From Undaria pinnatifida (taxonomy: Eukaryota; Sar; Phaeophyceae; Laminariales; Alariaceae): a stretch of DNA of 64,000 bases. The notes beneath the pieces were generated by a model. That model was given only the letters and a program-made list of their open reading frames with translations, was not told where the DNA came from and made no database searches. The stretch lies in NCBI GenBank assembly GCA_012845835.1, contig JABAKD010000016.1, forward strand, positions 25,529,527 to 25,593,526, in the 5' to 3' direction. Numbering within the stretch: position 1 is the stretch's first letter; each line of letters opens with the position of its first letter. Shown here piece after piece: positions 35,701-47,700 of the stretch. Both the position numbers and the translations under genes were made by a program.

Positions 35701-38700
35701 TATGATATGATATGATATGATAGGTGTATTATTAATAATAGGGTAGTATTGTCTAATTTCCCTCTCTTTTCAATTTGCTACTGCTAACTTTTAGGCTGCC
35801 TGCAAGCTAGCAAACCGCTCTCGTAGCACCGGCGACAGCGACATGTTGTACGAGGTGCCAGGTAAAGCTTTGCTACAGCGACATGACGCACGGGCACACC
35901 GGTACTACTAATTGTCTAAAACGGACTTCCAGAAGTTTCGAATATACCCGCTGGGTATAGTAGCTGAGATTACACTTTGTGGATAAAAGGAGCCGCAGGC
36001 TGTACCAATGCTGCAATACCGCAGTGTTTGGACTGCTGCTGTTGCTGCTCCTACCTGATTCCGATGTCGCCGACCAAACTTTTAGTAGCTAGTAGCACCC
36101 GTTACGACCGAATAACCACGAAGATATATTCGATTGTCTACTTGGCGTATATTACCATCACAATACCATTATAATACCATCACAATACCAGTATAATACC
36201 ATCACAATACCAGTATAATACCATCACAATACCAGTATAATACCGTCACAATACCATTCTAATACAATCACAATACCATTATAATACCATCACAATACCA
36301 GTATAATACCATCACAATACTATTATAATACCATTACAATACCGTTACGATACCATCACAATACCATTACAATACCATCACAATACCATTATAATACCAT
36401 CACAATACCATTATAATACCATCGTCGCTGGCTGAAGTTGATGTGCTCGTCCGTGATGGTTCTAACACATTCAGGGTCTCATGCCGCCGCAGCCACGACT
36501 AATCGAGATATCATGTGAACGTCAGACGTATGCAGAGGCGGAGGAAATATACGATTGTAGAGTCGATGATATCGTTTTATTGATAACTTCGTGAGTGATG
36601 GGATCCGCCTCGTTCGGTCCCTGTTGATATGGCCGTGTTGTGCTTGGGGCTGTGGTTGTCGCTGTACCGCCCACTGCCCAACCCAACTTTGCTGCTGCTA
36701 TGGTGCTGAGACATCCAACAAGAAGTGCTTGTATTTGTTTTACGAAACGACCGAAAACAACGAGCATTCGGTCGAGAGCTCGTATAATAGATGACTGACG
36801 ATCTCACCGTGTTTTCAAGGTTTGCCAATTTACCCAACCAGATTATACTAATACAATACAGCACTGCCGTCAGCGTACAGTGAGCGTACAGCAGGTGCCA
36901 CTACAGTACCAGGTTAGGAAACAGAATCGCGAGCCCGAGTCCCGAACCGTTGAAAGCCTCCTCCGTCTTCCCGTGATGACCTTCATCAGTCAACACTCGT
37001 ATCGTAGCATATATAGCATATCGCGGTGTTTCCCATAAGCAGATATTAACACCCACCTATTGTACAACCAGCATAGTAATCAGCGTCCATGCCGATGCCT
37101 CCTCCTGTGCATAGACAGGCAAGCTCTACTGCTCTACTGCTGTGGTCAAAAACCACAAGACAGAGGTACACATCGCATACGCAGTAAGGTTGTTTGGCCG
37201 GCAATGACTATCATCCGAAAGTGTAACATGAGCAAGCCAATAAACCAAACAACTTGCAAGGAAAAAAATATGAACAACCAAAATAGAATGGAAATGAAGG
37301 AAAAGAGCTCTCTGTACCTGACTACTGTCTGTAGTTTGTCAGGCCATTTCTTATGCAGTCGGATTTGTCAGTCGAAAACGGTATTTTTCGACTGAAGCCC
37401 ACATCGGGCTTTCGACTGGATCCTCCAGTCGAAAAACTCAGTCGAAAACGTTTTACATGTGTTTTTTGAACCGATCGCATCCCCCACCCCACCACCAAAC
37501 ACACACCCACACGGCCACACGGCCACACACCCATACCAGGTATCACACTGCAGTATCATACAAGGCGCTGACGCTGGCTTGGCTATCCCTGCTGTTGCTT
37601 CTCGCAGCAAGTCAACGTGGCGCATTCCTAGTTCCGCTCGCCAGCAGCGTGTGTCACACGACGGCAGCAGCGCGCGGTCTCGATCCCATGCTGCCAACAA
37701 CGGCTGCGCCTGCTGTAGCTTTGGCGGCTCTCGGCTGAGTGCAACTCCACGAACGTAGCTTTGGCGGCTTTCGGCTAAGCCCAAAGCCGCCAACTCGCTG
37801 GAACGAAGGTTCGTCGAGCCGTTGCTCGCGGAGACTGCGCGAAGCACAGAGCTGCCAACCGATTTCGCCTGCTGTACAGCAGTACTCCCTCACACCAACC
37901 GCCTCTAGGAAGAGCACAAAAACTATAAAATCAACTCGACTGACGATAAAAAGAAGGACCAGAAGAATCCAGTCGAAAAGGGCCGTTTTCGACTGGCGGA
38001 ATCCGACTGCATAAGAAATGGCCTCATGAGTGAAAACTGAGTTGGGTTGTATTTGCTGTACTCGTAGAATCTGGCGACAAACCAGGTGTTTCCCCGCGTA
38101 TTCATCATGATATACACTTCATTGTACTCTCGCATTGTATACATATATGATAAACAGAAGCAGCAGTCGACTAATCAAAACGTTGTGTCTTCACCGATCG
38201 CGCCTGTGTACGGTATGAATTGCCTTTCTTGTGCGCCTCGGACTGTTGGCGTGAATGATGCCCGGGATTTTTCCGTTGCCGGGCAAACGTGTGGGTGTGG
38301 TGCTGGTATCATAGGTTGATGTCGACAGAACATTCTGTTTGATTGTTGGTACGTTTGTTCAAGTGTTAAATCGTAGTCATCCTCGTTGTCGTTGTTCTCA
38401 TACTAAACTGCTGTATATGCAGTTGGTCTCATGCTAAACTGCTGTACATGCCGTCGTCGTCATGCCGTGATGATCTAGATAAGTAATGGATTAGAAAGTA
38501 GTAGTGTCATTGGAGCTGGAATGATAAGAAATGGTGTTGATATTAATCACAGAGCTGTGATGTGCACTTTTATTTTTTGTCCCACAGTCGTACTTGTGCC
38601 GCCTCGCTAAACAGCCGTTTTTTTTTGTTTTAAAAAAACTGTGATCTTGCCATATGCGTGTGTGCAGCCATGGCAGCATCTCATAGTACGAGTGGGTGTG

Positions 38701-41700
38701 ATGAGCGTCCGTATTCTCTTGTTCTGACTAACGCAGTGTAATATAGTCTTTTAGGTTTGTGGTTGCCTGCGTCAAACGACTTGGCCTTATAACCGAAGGG
38801 GACGAGACCACTTTGACTCCTCTTGCCCCTGCCTGCGTCGAACGGTTCGGCTTTTTCGCCTATATACGAAGTCGACGAGATAACTTTGACTCTTCTTGCC
38901 CCTACAGAAGGCCATTCCCAATATGTGGGCGCGTCCGCAGATGTAGCATGTCCACCCGAAGTATGCCATCTCGTACTGTACCATGGACTCATCGATTTGT
39001 GGAGATCCGCGCGGTCCGCATGTCGAAACGGGCTTGTGTGGAAGGAGTTATGGTATTTTGTGTGATGTTTCATCGGAACTGAAAGTGCAGACGACGCTTT
39101 GACAAAGGCACAACGACTCGATTCAACGGCAACGCCCACACCATGAAATTGAGCGCGCAGATAACCACTCCCGACGACACTGGCCGCACTCGTATATGTG
39201 GTGTGGGAGGAGCGTGGTACTGAAATCGACGCTCTGCAGCGAATGTAGAATACAATGTCCACTGTCAAAGGTTTGGTTGCGAGCATGGAAAGGGCACGCA
39301 AGTTTTCAACTTTAGCCCAGTATCTCCACCACTTATTGGTGCGAGCTGCCTGTGAAGTGTGTAGCTCCCGAAAAGGCTGGTTGTGATGTTGATGCAGTAC
39401 ATTGAATACTATTAGTAGCATGTTACAAGTTATCAATTTTTAGTCTCACGCCTAACACCTCGTTGGCGCAAGCTCCATACGGACCGTGTTACTCCTGAGA
39501 AGTGGATCGTGTCCCGAGAGAAATGGCTGGCACGTGCACATAATGAGTCCTGTTAGTAGCTGCTACTGGCTCTTCGCGCTTACACCTACCGCGTAAGCTG
39601 ATCTTAGGTGATATTGTTTAGGATCCTCCCTACCGTCCCTCCTCCAACTGCTGACTCCGTTGCTCTCTTGCCTCCTGTCGCGTGCGTGCATTGAACCCGA
39701 TGTCGTCGGCGTACCTTGCTTCGCCGTCTTGTATCCCGTCCTGTCTCGTCCCGTCCGGAAAGACTGCACGCTAATCTTCGCCAATGTGAAGCAGCTGGCC
39801 AACTTCAACCGTCAGTTTCTGGTGGATCTTAGGAGAGCGTACGGAGCGGGCGATCTTTCGGGCCACGACAAAGTCGTCTCCCCAGTATTCCGAGACTCCG
39901 GCGATTGGAAGACGGTAACGGGAGGGGGAGAGGATAGGATGGCGGCGGCGGCAGCGGAGGCGGCGGAGGCGACGGCGGCTGCCAGCAGTCGGTTGCTGGA
40001 CGATGACCCGTTCAAGCCGGCGACTGCGGCGGATGTGGACAGGGGTCCGCGTCAGATGTTGGAGGTATTCCTCAAGTCTGCACCGTTTTTAAAGGTGCGA
40101 TCATTTGCTGCTCTCGTTTTGATATTTTGATATTTTGCTTGGTTCTGCACCATTTTCAACCCCATTCCTGTTGCTAGTAGAACCCACACTGTTAATAGCG
40201 CCAAGTAGTCCCAAAAATTGCGGCCGCAGCTCCAAAGGAGTTCAAGCTGATTTGGTTACCTGCCCTCGTCTTCGTTGCTGGTGATTGGTTGATTGCGGGC
40301 CCGTATATTCGATCAAATCTCCCAATTATCGGGGTGGAATTTAGTTGAGTAATTATAGCTCCGTTCTCAGTTGCTATGCCTCTGCATCTAAAGTACGAAA
40401 TTCCGCTGTCCAGAGCCTTGTGCAGGGCTGCAGACTTGAACGGCCTACCGGTGGCGGTCTTTACAGGCGAAGAGGAAGTCACTGTATCATTAGACGAATT
40501 CGAGTAGCATTGGCATGGGGAGCTTGTTGTCCTTCCGTAAATAACGTTTTGTGTTTTGCGTATTCTAGTCGAATTAATCCTACCTGTCGTATCGTATACC
40601 TCGCATATCCTCGATAGTTGCTAGGTATGTACGCACCCAAGGGTAGTGCTTACTTGGCTCGGCTCTGCGTTATGCGTAATAATATTTGTTACTGCCTTTG
40701 CCAGTTACGAGGGAAGATCAAAGCGCCAAGCCCCTTTTTGTACTCTGTGCCGCATGGCGGAACACTCGTTGCTCGTGTGGCACAGGATGTTGTCCAAGTC
40801 GTGCTTCGATTGTGTGTATGTGCCGGTTTTACGTGTTTTGTTTGTGTGTTCACATGGGTTCCGCAATGCGGCCTGCATCTCCATGGTGCAAGAACGGTTG
40901 ATATTGCCCCGCAACACGGATTTGAACATCCGAACAGTGATGAACCCTGTCAAAGATTTACGGAAGGACCCGGAAACGTCAATTGCAACGTGTCCTCCCG
41001 AGTCCACCCCCTAACCCAATCAATACACCAGACGAATATCTCCAGCCGAATCGAACTCTTAACAGTTCTCTCCAACTGAATCCAACATGTGTTTGAGTGG
41101 AATTGACTTCATATTTTGAACCGAACGTAACGAATCGCTCCAACAGAATCTAACAAATACATGCAATCGAATCTACAGCATCTTGCCAACCGAATCTATC
41201 GGATCTTGACAACCGAATCCAGCATGTATTCCAACCGAATCGACTTGATGTTTCGAACCGAATGTAACGGATCTTGACAACCGAATCGACAGGATACTTC
41301 CAATCCTATCTAACGGATATCTCCAACAGGATAGAACATGTACTCCAACCGAATATTACTTGATTGTCCAAGCGAATCTAACTGAACTCTCCATAAAACC
41401 AAATCGACCGGATGTTTCCAGCCGAATCTAATGGATCTCTCAAACCGAATCGGATTTTTACAGCCGAACGCGTAGGACCTCTTCAACCGAATCCAACATG
41501 AATGCCAACGGAACGTAAAGGATATATCCAACCGAATGTGTCGGGTATATTTTCAACCAAATCTATCGGATCTACCCGACCAGGTTCAAGATGGATTCCA
41601 ACCAAATCTATCAGATCTATCCAACCGAATCTAACGGATCTCTCCGTCCGAATCCAACATGTATTTCAACGGAATATCTAACGTACATATCTAGCAGAAT

Positions 41701-44700
41701 CTATCGATCTATCATCCGAATCCAACCTGATTCCCAACCGAATCTAACTGGGCTACAAAACCGAATCTATCCAACCGAATCTGACAGATCCAGTCAATCG
41801 AATCCGAATCCCACGACCTCGCTACTGAACTGAAAATCGCTACTGAAGATCGCTACTGAAGATCGCTACTGACGATCGCTACTGAAGATCGCTATTAGTA
41901 ATGTTAACACAACACATGCCATATTAATACATGTTATATTGATACATGTCATATTAATGCATGCGATATTAATACATGTCAACAACGTCGTAACGAAACA
42001 CTTGGACTGGATCTAACAGGTCTTCCAAAGCTGATCTAGCCTACCGTGCCCAACGACCGCAGATGTACTCTCTATATGTGAACAACTTCGACCGGGCAAG
42101 AGAGCGCCTAACGAGCTTGGAGCGAGATAACCTTTCCTTCGCCGCCTTCCTCACGGCCTGTGAGCGCCAGAAGCCGTGCCGCGGCCTCCGACTTCGAGAC
42201 TTCCTCATCCTTCCCGTACAGGTACCGTACCGCTTGCTGCAGTACATTTATCGAAACCCCGCAATGCAGACGTCTAATATACTAGGTGTGTATTTATTGT
42301 ACATTGCGAGTGTTGGTGCTGATGCTTGATCCCTGTCCCCCTCAGGGGTTGGGCTGGGAGACAGAAATTTCCTGGTTCATCCCGTAGAACAACCGCCTAC
42401 TGCAGTAGAAAACGTTGAAAACCCGCGCTGTTGACGTTATCGGGCATGTGCACCTCGTGGGTGTTGGTGTTGATACTCGTATCCTGCAGGGGTTTGTATT
42501 TGGCCATAGATACTTGTTCATTCCTCCGGTATAACAGATAATTGCCCTGTTGCACTTTTTTCTTCTTTTTTTCTCACACTTCTACTTCCCAGCTTCTGGA
42601 CAAGCCGTGGTCACAGGTTTTGTCCCTTCTTCCCCCCGGTTCTTGCCTTCAATTTTTTTCGCGCATAGGGTTCAGCAATCCCACTGCTTGTCGATTTTTT
42701 ATCGATTGTTGCCAACTCACGCTCTCGCGCTTTCCGCAAGTCAATTTGTGCACAAGAAAAAGTCCCAACGAATTGATACGAGTATGTACTCGGCGGGGCT
42801 CGAACTCACGAAACTGACCTATACCAGGCTCGAGGAGAACCTGATACGCCATTGGGGCGACCGGCTGCGGTAGAACCAATAGTTGCCCTGCTGCACAATA
42901 TATGGAAGCCCTACTGTATGTACCTGGTAGCTGCAACCACCTCCCAGAATATACCAGCACCAGTATAGAGTTGAGTTGATGTTTCGCGACAGGGGTTTGG
43001 ATGAGGCAACATAGGCTTTCTCGAGCATGGGGATCGACACGTTGACTGCACTGGTCGTAGTAGTCGTGGTCTTTACGATGCGACTCCGAAATACCCCCCC
43101 TTTGCCCGGCATTTTTTATCTTTTTGTTTCTGCTTGAATTTTTGTTTTGTTTTTTCACACTTCGCCTTTTGGTTTAGTTTGTTATTCTTTGTTTACGACG
43201 TCTAATTTGATTTTATACGCAATTCACTTTAACTACGTGTTGATACTGTTTTTTTTCTTTTCACTCTTGACTCTCGACGTTTGGCTTGTTTCTGTGTGTC
43301 GTAGCGCATCCCTCGGTATCGGTTGCTGCTGGAGACGATCCTTCAGCACACCCCGATCGCGAGCACGATGCACTCTCAGGTGGAGGAGAGCTTGACCACC
43401 ATGGGTGGGATAGCAGCCAAGATCAACGAAGGCGTCTCTCTCCAGCGGCAGAAGCACAAGGTGCGTTTATTTTGACAAGCTGGGTGGCGTTATTTTGTTT
43501 GTTTGGACGTTCGTCGGTTTTTCTTTGTGGCTGTGTTGCCTCGTGAACGATTTTGAACGACTTTTTTTTTGTTGGGTTGCTTAGCTGTTTTGTTTGCCTG
43601 TCTGACTGCTTGTATGTTCATGTGCATATCTGTGTGCCTGTTTAATTGCCTGTGTATTTGTTTGTTCACAGGTGTACGAGCTGCAGCAGGAGTTCGGCGG
43701 TGCGAATTTCGTGACGGCCTCGAGGATATTTATTCGCGAGGGAGATCTTTCCAAGGTGACAACCCGCGCCTGCTGCTGTAGTGGCCATCTAATTCCGCTG
43801 CACAGCTGACAATCTCTCCTGACAGACATCCTCGCTAAGACTGACAGTCTTGCGGAACCTGACGTTCTTGTCGAGGCTTGACGCGGCCGTACTGCTATAC
43901 TCTTGCCGTTGTGGCATTGTGTTGCCGGACTTTCTTGAAGTGTTATGTTTTTTTTCTTTAGTTTTTTTGAGTCACGGGACGCTTCGTTGATAGTGCGAGC
44001 GATCCAATTATAACTAAAACGGGAGGGGGCATCTAGAGATGGAGAGGAAGAGCGAGAGTAAGAGAGATTTGATCAGATCAATAATTGGCGATAACTTCCG
44101 CATTGATGCCATACATCGTTGACATTTATTTGCTAATCGCGAGATGATCAAGGGTGGTGCGTCCTCGTTCCTGATTCGCACCGGCGGCGTTCGGCAGTCG
44201 GTGTTCGATGTTTTCTCCGTTTTGGACGCGACCGATCGATCCTTTTTAGTGCGATCAATTTAAATTTGAATCAAAACGGATCTGTGTGCAGGTTGCCCGC
44301 AACGGCGTGGAGAAGCTGCATTTCGTGCTGTTCAATGATCTGCTGGTGTACGGACAGGCGAAGAAGAGGAGAGGTGTCCTAAGGTAGGTAACTGGTACTG
44401 TTTTTCGTCCGATCAGTTCGTGGTCTACCTAAGGAACACCCCCTCTAATTTGGTTTGGGGGCGAAATGAAACGATACCTTGCACCTGTATGTTCTTTTCT
44501 CTCACTTGTATCGTGTTGCGGTGTTGAGAGTCGCTCGCTGTGTTGTTTCGTGTTGGCCACAGCAGTACTATAAATATAATCAAGTCTACCTTTGCAATAT
44601 CAATATTACAATGCGACAAAGCGACAATGCGACATGCTCGTATTGTCTAAAGTAATAGGGATTTCGTTAAATTGTCGCATAATGTCAACACTGCTGTATT

Positions 44701-47700
44701 ATGTTCAACTCGAATGTGAAGACAGGAGCAGTGATCGCCTGTTGTTGGTGTTGGGAGTCGGAATACGAACTGCCAACGGTACACCGGTAAATGGTAGCCG
44801 CACGACGTGCATGATTCCACCCATTGCCACGTGCCCTCAGCAGTGAATCTTCACGTGGTTGGCATAGTCGCACATTGGGTGAATGGACGCCGTTGCTTGA
44901 CGCACCCATCTCCCCCGCGATGGAGAGTTCAGTCGCTTCTTCACGGGGGGTTGATGTGGGAAGTCCGATGGTTGCCATAATTGCCTCACGTCTGTTATTA
45001 GTAGAGATAGGGCACCGAATAAAAAAGCGGTTAACCGCGTTTTTTGGAAACCCCGCAGGCGTTTTCGAGTACTCGGTATTCACATCATTAATAACAGCTT
45101 TTTTTTCGTAAATGTGTTGGGGCATCGATGATACTATAACGAGCCTGCAGCATTGAACAAGGTGAGTATACAAACATGAAAGCGTGAACTGGAAAATTGG
45201 GCTATCAAGGCGACGAACATTATATTACCAAACGCGCCCATGCTAATGCAGCACAGCAGTAGCACGCAACGCAAGGGTTAAATCGAGGAAATGCGGAAAA
45301 AATCACCGGTGGCTTCCAATGTTTTGCAGGTTTTAATTCGTGTCAAAGAACCGGTGTGGCCGTTTTTTTCCATTTATGAGAATAATGCCTCCTACTTGTA
45401 CACGGTTTCGATTTTTCGAAAATGCTCTCCGGTGCCCCATCTCTACTCACGTCAGATCCAGATTGTTGTGGAATCTTCACGTGGTCCCGTTGGATGTTCA
45501 CGGGCCCTCTTTGGATCTTGACGAGGTTGTCGTTTGTTGGTGTTCATTGGTTGACATACTTGTCTTGCTAATAGTAAGGTCGAGGGTAGTGCTGTTTTTT
45601 TTTGTCCTGTTGGATGTGGTTGTCCGTTTGTTTTGGCACGCTACACGCTTTGTGTGTTCTTCGCTTCACGCTGACCTTTCCACCCATCTACATCCAGCAA
45701 AATCGGTGTCCGTGCTCATATCATACCTCCTCGAGAGAGACGAGCTCTGTGCTCACAAACTAAACTGATAATTTTACTGTGCCACGTACGGCGAGTAATC
45801 GTACAACTTGTTTTATTAATAGGTGTTCAATCACAAGGGATATTCTTTTTGGTTGGATGGATGTCCATTGCTTGGCATGCTGTCTTCCGCCAAACACAGA
45901 ACCCCGTTGGATCTTCAGCCGGGGCTCAAGAGATCGGACAGATGCATTGTATTAGACGTCCACATGAAATTCGCCCCCGCAGTTGCCAGTGGGGTACTAT
46001 TAATTTTGTGGGATGGGATACTAACTGTCGCAGGCTCCACTTGCGGCCCAGTCTTCCAACAGTCTTCCGACAATCTTGGGTTGTAAATACCTCAGTAACG
46101 CGGCAGTAACGCGGCATCTCCTTGTTTATTCTCTAAACGACGAAGAACGAATCGCAGAAATATTTGGTCGAGAATAGAGTTTTGCTGCACCAAAGGCTCC
46201 CGCTCCAATGCCAGGTGGTTCGTCGCTCAAACGTGTGCGGTCCTGGGAGCGTTGAGGGCTACAGAAAGGAGCACGCACTATCTCCAAGCAGTTTGTCCTG
46301 AGAAACGCGGGTAAACTTCTAATGGACTCAAGGGCCCAGTCTCACCGCGACGAGACCCACCCCTCTACACATGTCATACGGCCGCACATTGTAGTTCCTA
46401 GTATGATTTGTATGATATGTTGCAGCAGTCGAGATTTTCGTTGGGGCACGTATGACACGTACATGTTAAACGTTTTCTTCGCCGAGGGGATGCAGGAGGC
46501 TTTTCGTACGCTTTTGGTATGACATGGGAATTGGGAATGGTTGATCGGGTATTAGTGAATATGTGAATACCCAGTATCGTTGAATATTGACGAGGAGCAT
46601 GTTGACGTTTTATCTGTAGTCTATACCAGGAACATATAATATACCGGTAAGATCATGTACTTGTACGTAAGTGAACATCGTCCCCACTAAATCCACTGCC
46701 GCTGGTTCAAGCGCCTCCGCCCAGTGCATGCTCGTGCTCCTATAGACTTTTTCTTGCGTAAAAATGACTACAGCGGTAGTGCCGGAACGTGCGAGAGATG
46801 GAGTCAGCAAAATTGAAATCACGGAAAATCGACGAGCTTAATAGGCGACACTTAGTGAGAGTGCTGAACCCTATGTGCGAAGGCGCAATGCAATTACCGG
46901 CGGGATGAGGGAAGACATGTGTGACCACGGCTACGACCACGGCATGGCTTGTCCAGAAGGTCGTTAAGGGTAACAGCTCTCACTACAGAGTAGTTGAGGT
47001 GGAAAGTAAAAGTGATGAGCATAACACAACACTCGTCCTATGTACGAGAATGATGAGCATGCACGGGGGAGGAAGGGCGGCGTGGGGGGAACAGCCGCGA
47101 TAATGGCGAGTATGATATTATACGAGAAATATAATATTATGCGACAACTACAAGTATGATAGTAAGCGGTGAGCGTAGTCAATGTACCAGAAAGGGGTGG
47201 GTGATTGATAATCAGTAGCCTTAAAAATTTTCATACCAACTGCCGAGATCACTTTATCGCATGGGTAAAAGCACAAATCGACGAGAGTCGACGAGGAAAG
47301 AAAGTGGTGAATGCTACTCGCGGTATGAATGAAGGCCTATTCCGTATTGGGGGGGATGAAAAGCCTGCTTATAGCCTCAAAATCTGGAAAACCCGTTTTT
47401 TTTCGACAAGTTATTGGAATTAGTATAGGGAGGGGTTTGGAGGCTCTGAAGGGATTAATGACCCCGGGTCTGAGTTACGAGTACGTCGAGGGAGGGAGAA
47501 GGAGAAAAAAAAAGGGCCAAGAAAACTCATGGATGGGATGAGCAAAGAACGAGATGGGGATCCTGATGTTAATCATTGCTTGTGTGAACGTGACGAGATT
47601 GCTCTTGTGGTGTCGGTGGTCGTGCGGGGGCGTGTCGATCGTCGAACGAAGTGGTGTTTACCAGTTGGTGTTTGCGGTCGTGCGGAGAAGTGAAAACGGG

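Noticed and set aside
36152..36423. Possible CRISPR array
   Set aside because: The units touch each other without unique spacers, and the genome is eukaryotic; it is a minisatellite. The same holds for 28401-28490.
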